64,000 bases of DNA from Acidisoma silvae (GCF_020618775.1 NZ_JAESVB010000005.1:186001-250000), one strand, 5' to 3'. Shown: positions 26,186 to 35,483, numbered from the stretch's first letter. Numbers and translations: made by a program. The notes: generated by a model from the sequence alone, not told the origin.

Positions 26186-27886
26186 TCAGATCTTGTAGCG
26201 GTCGCCGAGGATCATGAGCTGGCCGGCCAGTTCCGCCAGGCTGCTGGCGGCGACATCCAGTTCCCGCGTGCCGGCCGCCGTCTGCTGGCTGGCCTGACGG
26301 ATATTCTGCAACGCGCCCATGACCTGTTCGATGCCGATCTGCTGCTGATTGGTGGAGGCGACGATCTGCTGGAAGGTCTGCACGCTTTCCTGCACGCTGG
26401 CGGTGATCGCCTCGATGGAGCGTTCCGTCACGTCCGACCGCTCACGCCCGATCGCCACGCGCTTGACCGCCTCTTCCGTCATCATGACCGAGCCGTTAAT
26501 GCCGCGCTGGATTTCACCCAGCAGCGAGCGGACCTGCAAGGTCGCTTCCTTGGCCTGATCGGCCAGCACCTTCAGTTCGGAAGCGACGACCGCGAAGCTG
26601 CGCCCGTTTTCGCCGGCCGCCGCCGCTTCGATGGCGGCGTTCAGCGCCAGCAGATGCGCGCGTTCCGAGACGTCGTTGACGGTCGAGATGATCTCCCCGA
26701 TCGCCTGGGTCTTTTCGCTCAGCGCCACGATATTGGTGGCCACGACCTCTCCCTGTTCGCGGATCGCATCCATGGCCCGCACGGCCTCGCCCACGGCATT
26801 GAGTCCGTTGGCGCTGGTCTGCACGGCCTGTTGCGCGACCTGAATGACCTCCTGCGCGCGGGCGGAAATGCGGGCGCCGGAATGGGTGATTTCATCCGCC
26901 GTCGCCGCCGTTTCCTGCAACGCCGCCAGTTGCTGCTCCACACTCGCCGCCTGTTCCTGGGTCGAGGCGCGTATCTGCGCGGCGGAGGCGTTGAGCGTGC
27001 TGGTCAATTGCCGGCTTTGTAGGCTGAGGTCGCGCAGGCTGTCGGCCATGCCGTTCAGCGTGCGGCCGAGCCGGCCCAGTTCATCACGGCCGACGCGCAA
27101 TGGCTCCCCGGTAAGATCGCCCCGGCCGATGCGGTCGGCAAAGCCGATGAAGGCTTCCAGCGGACGGATGATGGACCGCAGGATGATCCAGGCGACCAGG
27201 ACTAGCAGCAGAACCGCCACGATGACCGCCCAAATCAGCAGCGTGCGGCCTTCCGCATAAAGTTCGCTGATGCGGGCAATGCCGGCCGTGCTGCCCGCCG
27301 CCAGCGAATCAACCGCCTGGGACAGCGTCTTTCCAAAAACTTTGTTGTCATCGACGAGCTTTGGTTCCGCCCCCATGACGCTCAGGGAATCGCCCTGTTC
27401 GACGGCATTGAACTCGGTCGTCGAATCCACCTGCAACTGCTCGAACTGGCGCTGCGCCTGTTGCAGAATGGCCGTGATGCTGCGCCAGCTATCGGCCCGG
27501 ATGGTATTGCCGAGGGCGGCCGCCTGCTGTTCGTTCTCCGTGGTGACGGTCACGGTCTGGTTCAGCTGCGCGCTGAAACCGGCCGCCAGGCTTTGCCATT
27601 GCGTGATCGCTTCTGCGATGGCCGAGGGCGTGGCATCCGGATTGACCGGCGCCACCGTTTCCTTCTCCTGCATGAAATCGACGATGATGGCGCGCCGGCC
27701 TTCCAGCAGCGTGATCTGCCCCTGAAGGATGTTCTGAAAGGACCGATAGGCCCAGATATCGTGGTTGATGATGGCGACCGTCGTATCCCGCACCGTGCCG
27801 ATGCGGTTGAGCGCAAAGACGCCGACGCCGATCAGCAGCAGGATGCTGATCAGGAAGCCGAGGAAAAGGCGGGCGGCGATGGTCAC
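26186..27886 (-). CDS. Methyl-accepting chemotaxis protein
   Basis: The 566-residue receptor has a first membrane helix near residues 8-28, a roughly 170-residue helical sensor domain rich in Gln and Glu, a second helix (LLIWAVIVAVLLLVLVAWII), HAMP, and the signalling hairpin EAAAAGENGRSFAVVASE. The sensor looks like a four-helix-bundle type, and its ligand cannot be read. GTG 27886 is chosen because GGAG lies eight bases upstream and the next residues lead straight into the first helix. It is the only receptor in the operon, as WspA is. Confidence 0.93.
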   Translation of the reverse strand: MTIAARLFLGFLISILLLIGVGVFALNRIGTVRDTTVAIINHDIWAYRSFQNILQGQITLLEGRRAIIVDFMQEKETVAPVNPDATPSAIAEAITQWQSLAAGFSAQLNQTVTVTTENEQQAAALGNTIRADSWRSITAILQQAQRQFEQLQVDSTTEFNAVEQGDSLSVMGAEPKLVDDNKVFGKTLSQAVDSLAAGSTAGIARISELYAEGRTLLIWAVIVAVLLLVLVAWIILRSIIRPLEAFIGFADRIGRGDLTGEPLRVGRDELGRLGRTLNGMADSLRDLSLQSRQLTSTLNASAAQIRASTQEQAASVEQQLAALQETAATADEITHSGARISARAQEVIQVAQQAVQTSANGLNAVGEAVRAMDAIREQGEVVATNIVALSEKTQAIGEIISTVNDVSERAHLLALNAAIEAAAAGENGRSFAVVASELKVLADQAKEATLQVRSLLGEIQRGINGSVMMTEEAVKRVAIGRERSDVTERSIEAITASVQESVQTFQQIVASTNQQQIGIEQVMGALQNIRQASQQTAAGTRELDVAASSLAELAGQLMILGDRYKI

Positions 27887-27951
27887 GGCAGTCACTCCAC
27901 TCGTCTGAAACAGCAGCGCGCTGCCGAAGGATGATCGGTTATGAGCAAAGG

Positions 27952-28449
27952 TCAGGGATGCCCGCCCGCGCTGGCGCGGCCGAAGCGGCGGCGCAAGCTT
28001 TCGGGGTCGAAAAGGGCAACCCATTGGCCGTCGAGGTCGAACGTCGTGTCACCGGCCAGATCGAAGCGGCCGAGCACGCGGTCGACGGCCAGCGCCATAT
28101 GCGGCGCGCTGCCGCGTAGCAGCAACAGATGCGCCGGGGCCGGTGCCGGGCCGCCGGCCTCTCCCGCCGGCTGCGTGACGACGCGGGCCAGACCGATGAC
28201 GCTATAGAAGCGGCCGGCCCGGCCGACGACACCCAGCACCGCAGGGTCGCTCACCGGCATCCGCGCGCAGCCTTCGAAGGGAATGACGGCCGCAACCTCG
28301 GCAACGTCGAAGCCAAGCAGGTTTGACCCCACGGAGGCGATGATAAGGGCGCGAAGCGCCTGTGTCTGGCCCTGCCCGTCCTTGCGTTCGGCCAGCGCGC
28401 GGGTGCGGCGGTCCAGGATCAGGGCCGCGCGTTCTTCCTGTCGATTCAC
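27952..28449 (-). CDS. cheW: CheW-like coupling protein (second in operon)
   Basis: The 165-residue protein has a charged N-terminal stretch of about 35 residues and then a CheW fold: LLGFDVAEVAAVIPFEG, DPAVLGVVGRAGRFYSVIGL, and HMALAVDRVLG. CheW proteins link receptors to CheA. The operon encodes two, one on each side of cheR, as in wspB/wspD and the Che3 cluster. It lies 65 bases before the MCP start. Sequence is more divergent than flagellar CheW. Confidence 0.88.
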   Translation of the reverse strand: MNRQEERAALILDRRTRALAERKDGQGQTQALRALIIASVGSNLLGFDVAEVAAVIPFEGCARMPVSDPAVLGVVGRAGRFYSVIGLARVVTQPAGEAGGPAPAPAHLLLLRGSAPHMALAVDRVLGRFDLAGDTTFDLDGQWVALFDPESLRRRFGRASAGGHP

Positions 28450-28471
28450 GAAACCTGCCCCTCCTTGTTCA

Positions 28472-29872
28472 TCAGCCGCGCCATGCCCTTAGTCGCAATC
28501 TGACCTGCTCGACCAGTTCACGCGGGGTCAGCCCATCGCTTTCGGGCAGAACCGCATCCTGCGGCAGATCCGTGCAGAGCCTGATGACCTGCGCCATGCT
28601 GCGCCGGCCGCTTTGCGGCACAGGACCGTCGAGCAGCAGCAGGCCGAGATGGTAATGCGCCAGGACCATGTCGCCAGCAAGATAGACCGCCCGGCGCAGC
28701 GCGGCCTCGGCAACGGCTGCCTGACCGCCGGCCTGGGCGATGATGCCGTCATACAGATGCAGCCGGGCGTCCAGCGGATCGGCGTCGATCGCCAGCCGGC
28801 AGGCGCTGGCGGCCTCCGTCAGACGGCCGCCATTGGCCAGAGCCCGAATGACGGCGAGCGGCGGCGCCATGCGGCGGCCGGGTTCGGCTGTGGGCCGACC
28901 GGCCGGTGGCGGCGAGATCGGCAAAGGCGGCCCTGACGATGCGGGCGGCACCGGCCGCTCGGGCGGCAGGATGGGCTGCCAAGGAACGGGCGCCGCCGCC
29001 GCTTCCGGCTGGTCCGGATGCCGAAAGGCTATGGTGCCCTTCAGCTCGACGATGCGCAGGTGACGCGGCAGGGCCGCGATGGCGTCCGAATGCCCCACCA
29101 TCAGCCAGCCGGTGGGGGACAGGCAGCGGGCCAGCGCGGCCAGCGTCGGCGCGATCCGGGCCGGGCTGAAATAGATCAGCACATTGCGGCACAGGATGAG
29201 GTCGAAATTGGCCCAGTCGACGCTCCCGCCCTCCACCGGCAAATCGAGCAGGTTATGCTGGGCGAAGCGCAGCCGCAGGCGATGACGGTCCGCGATCCGC
29301 CAATGGCGGCGGTCGGGCATGGCCGTGAAATCCCGCGCGCGCTCGGCCGGCGGCATGCCCCGCAAGGCCCAGTCGCTGAAGATACCGGCCCTGGCCTGGT
29401 CCAGCGCGCGAGCGCTGAGATCGCTGCCGACGATCTCGATCGTCCAATGGCGCAGATCCTTGCCCAGAAGGCGTTCCAGCAGGATGGCGATGGAATAGGG
29501 TTCAGCGCCCACGGCGCAGCCCGCACTCCAGATCCTCAGCGAACGGCGATGGGCATTGGCCCGGATGAGGTCGGGAAAGATGACGTCGCGCAGCGCCGCG
29601 AACTGGTCCTGATGGCGGAAAAAGAAGGTTTCGCCGATGGTGATCTCGGCTTCCAGTTCCTGCCACTCGGCCGGCCCGCGCCGGGGCTGTTGCAGCAGCG
29701 CCAGATAGTCCGAGAAGCTGCCGCAGCCGGTCGCGAGCAGCCGGCGGTCCAGCCGGTCACGCAGCAGATAGTCCTTGTCGATATAATAGTGATGGCCGGT
29801 GCGGGCGATGATGGCGTCTTTCAGCGCCGCGAAGCCTGGATCCTCCGCAGGGTCTGGCTTGGGCGCCAGCAT
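28472..29872 (-). CDS. cheR: CheR methyltransferase with C-terminal TPR region
   Basis: The 466-residue protein has CheR N-terminal (ITIGETFFFRHQDQF) and SAM-binding (RIWSAGCAVGAEPYSIAILLERLLG, FDLILCRNVLIYF) parts up to about residue 270. A Pro-rich linker and helical TPR-like repeats (AEAALRRAVYLAGDMVLAHYHLGLLLL) follow. This is the WspC or FrzF type of layout. It methylates glutamates of the MCP with S-adenosylmethionine. Its ATG shares a base with the stop of the upstream cheW (TGATG). Confidence 0.94.
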   Translation of the reverse strand: MLAPKPDPAEDPGFAALKDAIIARTGHHYYIDKDYLLRDRLDRRLLATGCGSFSDYLALLQQPRRGPAEWQELEAEITIGETFFFRHQDQFAALRDVIFPDLIRANAHRRSLRIWSAGCAVGAEPYSIAILLERLLGKDLRHWTIEIVGSDLSARALDQARAGIFSDWALRGMPPAERARDFTAMPDRRHWRIADRHRLRLRFAQHNLLDLPVEGGSVDWANFDLILCRNVLIYFSPARIAPTLAALARCLSPTGWLMVGHSDAIAALPRHLRIVELKGTIAFRHPDQPEAAAAPVPWQPILPPERPVPPASSGPPLPISPPPAGRPTAEPGRRMAPPLAVIRALANGGRLTEAASACRLAIDADPLDARLHLYDGIIAQAGGQAAVAEAALRRAVYLAGDMVLAHYHLGLLLLDGPVPQSGRRSMAQVIRLCTDLPQDAVLPESDGLTPRELVEQVRLRLRAWRG

Positions 29873-30405
29873 CAGCCTGGCTCCGCCGGTTGAAAGAGCG
29901 CATCCCGGCTGCTGGCGCGGGCGGCGAAGGCCAGTAGCTTTTCGCGCTCGTAAAAGGTCAGCAGGCGCTGGACCGACAGAAGCGGCACCAGCGCATCGCC
30001 ATGCCTGATTTCGGCTTCCACGCAGCCGTTGAAACTCTCGCCAGGTGGCACCGGCTGGGGCGGTTCGGCCGCCAGCCTGTCGGTGACGCGGTCGACGCAG
30101 AGCGCGAAGCGCGCGTCGCTGCCCTTGGCCGGCAGCAGGAGAAGGTGATGATAGAGAGCGGTACCCTCGGCCGGTCCCGACAGGCCGAGCAGGCCCGCCA
30201 GCGGCAGCACGAAAACGGCCTGCCCGGCCAGAGAAAAGGCGCCGGCCAGGATCGGCGGCGCATCCGGCACGGCGGCCAGACGCGGCAGCGGCAGGATTTC
30301 CACCACCTCGCTCTGGCGCAGGGCAAGGCTATGCCCCGCGACGCGGACAAGCAGAACGGTGATGGCGGCAGCTCCGTCGGGCTGGGCCAGGGCGGTCGGG
30401 CTCAT
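29872..30405 (-). CDS. cheW: CheW-like coupling protein (first in operon)
   Basis: The 177-residue protein has the CheW fold: ITVLLVRVAGHSLALRQSEVVEILPLP, then PILAGAFSLAGQAVFVLPLAGLLGL and FALCVDRVTDRL. It is the first gene of the leftward chemosensory operon, so its promoter should lie between 30406 and about 30524. The ATG at 30405 matches the family start; a longer frame begins at 30444. It resembles WspD in position. Confidence 0.88.
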   Translation of the reverse strand: MSPTALAQPDGAAAITVLLVRVAGHSLALRQSEVVEILPLPRLAAVPDAPPILAGAFSLAGQAVFVLPLAGLLGLSGPAEGTALYHHLLLLPAKGSDARFALCVDRVTDRLAAEPPQPVPPGESFNGCVEAEIRHGDALVPLLSVQRLLTFYEREKLLAFAARASSRDALFQPAEPG

Positions 30406-30524
30406 GGCGCTATAGTGGCACGGCTGCCCTGTCTCGTCGCCCATGCATTTCGCGCAGCCACAGGCTGCGCGAAACCGCGCAACGCTTCTTTGTCAGGCAG
30501 TGCCGCCGCCGGACTAGGCAGGCG

Positions 30525-30746
30525 TCAGTGCCTGCCCTTCGCCGGGCGCGCCGCCTGCTCCGTGCGGAAGCGGTCGCTGTTCGGCTGGCCCTTCGGCTCA
30601 TCCTCGGGCTTCACCTGCGGCGCGTGATGCACCGGGGTCGGCCGGCTGTCAGACTCGCCACCCGCCGATTCCGCCTGCGGCTGATGGTCGGATTTGGGCG
30701 CTCCATGCGCCTTTTGGTGGCTCGCGCGATCTGAACTGGCTGTCAT
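30525..30746 (-). CDS. Small disordered hydrophilic protein
   Basis: The 73-residue product is rich in Ser, Pro, Gln, Lys and Glu, with no membrane segment or fold. It should be largely disordered. An AGGAG site nine bases before the ATG supports real translation. It lies alone between the chemosensory operon and the divergent amine oxidase. I do not recognise a family. Confidence 0.6.
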   Translation of the reverse strand: MTASSDRASHQKAHGAPKSDHQPQAESAGGESDSRPTPVHHAPQVKPEDEPKGQPNSDRFRTEQAARPAKGRH

Positions 30747-30911
30747 GGCAAGAGTCTCCTGAAGCTGGAACGCTCTCGATATGGGCGCATGCCAGCGCTT
30801 TGCCAGGGGTTCGGCCCGTTATCAGGACCGCCCGCACAACGAATGGCACGGGCTTTGCTTGGATACAGTTTGACCGCTGCGGCGGATTTCTGTTCGTGAG
30901 GAGAACGGCCT

Positions 30912-32870
30912 GTGGATGACATCGCGTCTGTCGCGTCCTTTTCTGCGGCGACAATCCCCGCCTATCGCGCGCTGCTGGAACCGCTGAACCCGGCCGAGAT
31001 CCGCGCCGTTGTCGCCATCATCAAGGCCGATGCCGCTTTCGGCGATGCCGTTCTGTTCGAAACGATCGAGGCGATGGACCCGCCGAAAAGCGCGGTCGTG
31101 AACGGATCGCCGCTGGATGAAAGCGGCGCCCCGATCAGCCGCCGCGCGCGGGCGAATGTCTTTCACGGCGACGTGGACGGCGTCTGGAAACTGACCGTCT
31201 CGCTCGACGACAAAGCCATCCTGACACGCGCCTATGTGCCGACCGCGCGGCCGATGATCCAGCTTGAGCAGTTCATGCAGGTGGAAGGCTGGGTGAAGGC
31301 CGATCCGCGTTTCATCGCCGCCTGCGCCGGGCGCGGCATTACCGATATGGAAAAGGTCTGCGTCGATCCGTGGTCGGCCGGCAATTTCGGCTATGCCGAG
31401 GAAGACGGCCGCCTGCTGTGCCATACCTTCGCCTGGCTGCGTCTTTACGAAGACGAAGCCTTCTACGCCCATCCCATCGAGGGGCTGAATGCGGTGGTGG
31501 ACGTCAAGAGCGGAGAAGTCATTCGCGTCGATGACCGCCCCGGTCCGCCGATCCCGATGACGGAAGTCAATTACGACAGCAAATTCCTGACCGATACGCT
31601 GCCGCCGTTGAAGCCTTTGAACATCGTGCAGCCGGACGGCGTCAGCTTCACGCTCACCGGCCATCACCTGGCCTGGGATCGCTGGGCCTTCAATATCGGC
31701 TTCAATGCGCGCGAAGGCCTGACGCTGCATGACATTCGTTTCGACGGACGGCCGCTCGTCAATCGCGCCTCGCTGGTCGAAATGGTGGTGCCTTACGGCT
31801 CGCCCGATCGCGGGCATTTCCGCAAGAACGTGTTCGATATCGGCGAATACGGCCTGGGCAAGCTCGCCAATTCGCTGAAGCTCGGCTGCGACTGCCTGGG
31901 CGTGATCCAGTATCTGGACGCGCATATGAATACCATGACCGGCGACATCTTCTCGATCGAGAAGGCGATATGCATTCATGAAGAAGACAGCGGCATCCTG
32001 TGGAAGCACTGGGATTTCCGCACCGAGCGCACGCAGGTGCGCCGTGGCCGCAAGCTTGTCGTCTCCTGCATCTGCACCGTCGGCAATTACGAATATGCGC
32101 AATATTGGTATTTCAACCAGTCCGGCGAAATCGAGTTCGAGATGAAGGCGACGGGCATCATCAATACCGTCGGCATCGAACCCGGCAAGCCCAGCAAATA
32201 CGAGACCGAGGTGTCGCCCGGCGTCGCCGGGCAGATCCATCAGCATATCTTCTGCGCGCGGCTGGACATGGCAATCGACGGCGAGAAGAACACCGTCGTC
32301 GAATGCAATACGCAGGCGGAGCCGGCTGAGAGCAATCCGTACGGAAATGCTTTCTTTGAGACACAGACGGCCTTCAAAACCGAACAGGAGGGCAGCCGCC
32401 GCGCCAATCCGGCCAGCCAGCGCTACTGGAAAGTGACCAATCCCAGTGTCACCAATGCCGTCGGCCAGCCCACCGCCTATAAGCTGATGCCGACGAATAC
32501 CGTGACGTCTTTCCTGGTGCCGTCAGGGCCTTCCGGAAGCCGTTCCAATTTCGTCGAAAACCATCTCTGGGTTTCGGCACATGACGCGGAAGAACGTTAT
32601 CCGGCCGGCGATTTCATGAACCATTCGGATGGGCGCGGCGGCATCAAGGACTTCGTGGCGCAAGACCGCGCCATCGAGAATGCGAGCGTCACGCTCTGGC
32701 ATGTGTTCGGGCTGCATCACTCCGTGCGTGTGGAGGACTTCCCTGTTCAGCCCTGCATTTCCACCGGTTTCAAGCTGATGCCGACGGGCTTCTTCAACGG
32801 CAATCCGGCGATCAATGTCGCGGAATCCGTCAATAGCGAAAGCCGACATGCGGGTTCATGCTGCGCATAA
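30912..32870 (+). CDS. Copper-containing primary amine oxidase
   Basis: The 652-residue protein has the N-Y-E-Y motif in which Tyr393 becomes the topaquinone cofactor. Asp309 lies in the FDIGEYGLG catalytic region. Copper ligands include His443 and His445 (IHQHIF) and a late His in LHHSVRVEDFPVQP. It oxidises primary amines to aldehydes, releasing ammonia and hydrogen peroxide. There is no signal peptide, so it is cytoplasmic, like Arthrobacter-type enzymes. Start is GTG with GAGGAGAA seven bases upstream. The amine/amino acid permease 91 bases downstream suggests uptake and oxidation of the same compound. Confidence 0.95.
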   Translation: MDDIASVASFSAATIPAYRALLEPLNPAEIRAVVAIIKADAAFGDAVLFETIEAMDPPKSAVVNGSPLDESGAPISRRARANVFHGDVDGVWKLTVSLDDKAILTRAYVPTARPMIQLEQFMQVEGWVKADPRFIAACAGRGITDMEKVCVDPWSAGNFGYAEEDGRLLCHTFAWLRLYEDEAFYAHPIEGLNAVVDVKSGEVIRVDDRPGPPIPMTEVNYDSKFLTDTLPPLKPLNIVQPDGVSFTLTGHHLAWDRWAFNIGFNAREGLTLHDIRFDGRPLVNRASLVEMVVPYGSPDRGHFRKNVFDIGEYGLGKLANSLKLGCDCLGVIQYLDAHMNTMTGDIFSIEKAICIHEEDSGILWKHWDFRTERTQVRRGRKLVVSCICTVGNYEYAQYWYFNQSGEIEFEMKATGIINTVGIEPGKPSKYETEVSPGVAGQIHQHIFCARLDMAIDGEKNTVVECNTQAEPAESNPYGNAFFETQTAFKTEQEGSRRANPASQRYWKVTNPSVTNAVGQPTAYKLMPTNTVTSFLVPSGPSGSRSNFVENHLWVSAHDAEERYPAGDFMNHSDGRGGIKDFVAQDRAIENASVTLWHVFGLHHSVRVEDFPVQPCISTGFKLMPTGFFNGNPAINVAESVNSESRHAGSCCA

Positions 32871-32961
32871 TTTTCGCAGACGAAAAATTTTTCTTGCATT
32901 CGAGAAACCCGAAAACCGATACTCCCATCGTCATCACGCCATTTTTTGAGGAGACAATCTA

Positions 32962-34371
32962 ATGGTGGCCGCCACCGACATAAATGGCGCTCCGGCTAAA
33001 GCGCAGCTGAAGCATGGTGCCTTGAGCCTGCTCGAAACGATCGGCCAGTCCATCGCCAATATCGCTCCGACGCTGACGCCCGCACTGAACATCACCGTCG
33101 TGGCCGGCCTGGCCGGCGTCGGGTCTTGGCTCTCCTATCTCATCGCGACGATTGGCCTTGTCTTCGTCGGTGCCTGCATCGCGTCCCTTGCGAAGCGCCA
33201 CCCAGAAGCCGGTTCCTATTTCGTCTATATCGGCCGCAATTTCGGCCCGATGACCGGGGCTCTGGCCGGCTGGGCGATGATCCTCGCCTATCTCACCACC
33301 GCCGTCGCGGTCGTTTTCGGCTTCCCCATCTTCCTGTCGAACTTCCTGACGGTCTTCCACGCCAGCCTGTCGATGCCGGTGCTGGTGCTGTTCACCGTGC
33401 TGTTCCTCGGCCTCGTCACCTATGCCGCCTATCGCGATATCCAGATGTCGTCGCGCGTCGGCCTGGTGATGGAGACGCTGTCCATCGGCATCATCATCCT
33501 CATCACCGCCGTCGTCGTCGGCAAGCACGGCACGGTTGTGGACTCCACCCAGTTGAACATTACCCACCTCAAGTTCGGCGGCGTGATGTCGGCGCTGACC
33601 TTCGCGGTCTTCAGCTTCGTGGGCTTCGAAAGTGCCGCCACGCTGGCGAAGGAATCGGCCAATCCGCAGCGCAACGTGCCGATCGCCATCATCGGCAGCG
33701 CGGCCGTGGCCGGCACCTTTTTCTGCATCCTGTCCTACTGCATGGTGATGGGCATGGGCGACAATGCCGCCGCCATCGGCAGCAGCTCCTCCCCCTTCGC
33801 CGATATGACGAACAAGGCCGGCCTGTCCTGGGCCGCCGCCGTGGTCTATTTCGCCGCCATGATCTCGGGCTTCGCTTGCGCGCTGGCCTGCATCAATGCC
33901 AGCTCGCGGATGCTCTATTCCATGGGCCGCTACCAGTTCCTGCACCGCTCCATGGGTCTCGTCCATGGCGTGCATAAGACGCCGCATGTCGCCGTTCTTG
34001 CCTCGGCGGCGATTGTTCTCGTCCTGGTTCTGGCGCTGCTGCCGGAAGGCTTTCTGAACGGGTTCGGTCTCACCGGCACCATCGCGACCTACGGCTTCGT
34101 CGTCGTCTATCTGGGCGTCTGCGTGACGGCCCCGGTCGATCTCTACCGTGCCGGCAAGCTGCAAGCGCAGCATATGCTGTATGGCATCGTCGGCACCGCC
34201 CTGATGGCCTTCGTCATCTACGGCAGCGTCGTCCCTTACCCGGAAGCACCCTATAACTGGCTGCCGCCGATCTTCGTCGCCTATATGGTGATCGGCTTCA
34301 TCTGGTTCTCCATCCTCAAAAGCAAGTCGCCGCAGACCCTGCGCCTGATCGCCGAGGATATGGAGGGCTGA
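32962..34371 (+). CDS. APC-family amino acid/amine permease
   Basis: The 469-residue protein has about twelve membrane helices. Helix 1 region QSIANIAPTLTPALN is an APC motif variant, and FAVFSFVGFESAATLAKESANPQRNVP marks the conserved segment near helix 6. It imports amino acids or amines by cation symport. It follows the copper amine oxidase in the same direction and precedes a clear terminator, so the two form a two-gene unit. GAGGAG lies about ten bases before the ATG. Confidence 0.9.
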   Translation: MVAATDINGAPAKAQLKHGALSLLETIGQSIANIAPTLTPALNITVVAGLAGVGSWLSYLIATIGLVFVGACIASLAKRHPEAGSYFVYIGRNFGPMTGALAGWAMILAYLTTAVAVVFGFPIFLSNFLTVFHASLSMPVLVLFTVLFLGLVTYAAYRDIQMSSRVGLVMETLSIGIIILITAVVVGKHGTVVDSTQLNITHLKFGGVMSALTFAVFSFVGFESAATLAKESANPQRNVPIAIIGSAAVAGTFFCILSYCMVMGMGDNAAAIGSSSSPFADMTNKAGLSWAAAVVYFAAMISGFACALACINASSRMLYSMGRYQFLHRSMGLVHGVHKTPHVAVLASAAIVLVLVLALLPEGFLNGFGLTGTIATYGFVVVYLGVCVTAPVDLYRAGKLQAQHMLYGIVGTALMAFVIYGSVVPYPEAPYNWLPPIFVAYMVIGFIWFSILKSKSPQTLRLIAEDMEG

Positions 34372-34392
34372 TCAGCCGCCGCATCCGACAGC

Positions 34393-34418
34393 AAAAAGGG
34401 GCCGCAAGGCCCCTTTTT
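34393..34418 (+). terminator. Rho-independent terminator after the permease gene
   Basis: GGGGCC-GCAA-GGCCCC forms a tetraloop hairpin, extended by A5 on the left and T5 on the right. It lies 21 bases after the permease stop. Confidence 0.85.
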
Positions 34419-34453
34419 CTATGGTCGAGCACTCATCAGGTTGTCACTGAAAC

Positions 34454-34538
34454 ACCGTCATTCCCGCGAAAGCGGGAATCTTCTCCCTTTGGCAGTGCGA
34501 CAAGGCGGAGAAGATGCCCGCCTTCGCGGGCATGACGG
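34454..34538. repeat. Composite extragenic palindrome, copy 2
   Basis: The layout matches 4418-4500: left arm ACCGTCATTCCCGCG with hairpin, central variable stretch, then GAAGATGCCCGCC with hairpin and ATGACGG. The preceding CTGAAACACCGTCAT is identical to the first copy, so the unit is longer than the palindrome. Confidence 0.75.
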
Positions 34539-34567
34539 CTGGGAGTCGCATCAATCCAAAGCGGAAG

Positions 34568-34966
34568 CTACTGCCCGGCCGTTGTCGGCTGCATGGGCAC
34601 GGGCGCCGTCACCGAGCCAGGGTCGGCGGCGGGCAGGCCATTGGCGGGCGTGCCGTTGCCCATCATCACCACGCGGTCGGCGGGGTCGACGAGGTTGAGC
34701 ATGCTGCGGGCCTGGCCATCCAGCGCGTCCAAATCAAGCGTGCGGCCGCCGATGCCCTGGATACGGTTCTGCCATTGCGCGACGTCCTGATTGGCATGGG
34801 CCAGCTGCACCTGGGCCGCCTGTAGATCGAGCCGGTCCTGCTGCTGGGCGACCAGACCGCGATCGCCGCGCGTCGCGTTCCAGGCGAAATAGCCCGCCAG
34901 CGCGAGGAAAATGAGGGGCGGAATGCCGGCCCGCACGCGCCGCTTGATCGAGACCGCAAACGACAT
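34568..34966 (-). CDS. ftsB: Septum formation initiator FtsB/DivIC family
   Basis: The 132-residue protein has one membrane helix (about 16-28, IPPLIFLALAGYFAW), a Gln-rich coiled coil (about 38-70) and the family end-motif LDLDALDGQARSMLNLVDPADRV. The C-terminal tail is Pro-rich and disordered. FtsB links the divisome proteins FtsL and FtsQ at the inner membrane. In many alphaproteobacteria it stands between eno and the pyruvate dehydrogenase genes; neither is here. Confidence 0.85.
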   Translation of the reverse strand: MSFAVSIKRRVRAGIPPLIFLALAGYFAWNATRGDRGLVAQQQDRLDLQAAQVQLAHANQDVAQWQNRIQGIGGRTLDLDALDGQARSMLNLVDPADRVVMMGNGTPANGLPAADPGSVTAPVPMQPTTAGQ

Positions 34967-35075
34967 AAGGTTCCACTCCAGGAAGACGCGCTATCCTGTT
35001 GCCTTCATGCCGTTTTCGGGGTGCCGGGCGCAAGCCTGCAATAAGGCCGGCGCCCGCAACGCGATCAGGAAATGT

Positions 35076-35483
35076 TTAAAAACCGGCGTGGATGATGTCG
35101 ATCTCCACCCGCCGCGCCTCGATCGGGCTCAGCTCGTAGCTGGTGGCACCCCGCGCCATGCTGGTGACGCGCGCCGCCGGCACGCCGTCGGCCACGATCT
35201 GGTTCAGCACATTGCTGGCCCGCTGCTCGGACAGCGCCTGATTGGCGGCATCCGTCCCGATGGTGCTGGCAAAGCCCACCACTTGCACGGTCGCGGCCGG
35301 GTCTTTCAAAGCGGCCTGCGCGGCCTGGGAAACGACGGCCAGCCCCTTGGCGTCCAGCGTGGCGCCCCAGGGGCTGTAGAAGACGACGAATTTCGGCTCG
35401 GCCGGATGATATTGCTGGCTGACCGCAGCGCAGCCGCTGAGGCCGATCAGGGACAAGGCGAGAAAGGCGGCTCTGCGGCGCAT
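35076..35483 (-). CDS. OmpA-like lipoprotein
   Basis: The 135-residue protein starts with a lipoprotein signal (RRRAAFLALSLIGLSGC, Cys at residue 18). It has an OmpA-type domain: FVVFYSPWGATLDAKGLAVVSQAA, VVGFASTIGT, and ALSEQRASNVLNQIVADGV, ending in ARRVEIDI. Such domains bind peptidoglycan, so it is probably an outer membrane lipoprotein tethered to the wall. Start ATG 35483 is set by the signal peptide. Confidence 0.88.
   Translation of the reverse strand: MRRRAAFLALSLIGLSGCAAVSQQYHPAEPKFVVFYSPWGATLDAKGLAVVSQAAQAALKDPAATVQVVGFASTIGTDAANQALSEQRASNVLNQIVADGVPAARVTSMARGATSYELSPIEARRVEIDIIHAGF

Noticed and set aside
30822-32246. A 474-codon minus-strand frame inside the amine oxidase
   Set aside because: The plus strand has the cofactor Tyr and copper ligands; the minus frame is a mirror artefact of high GC third positions.
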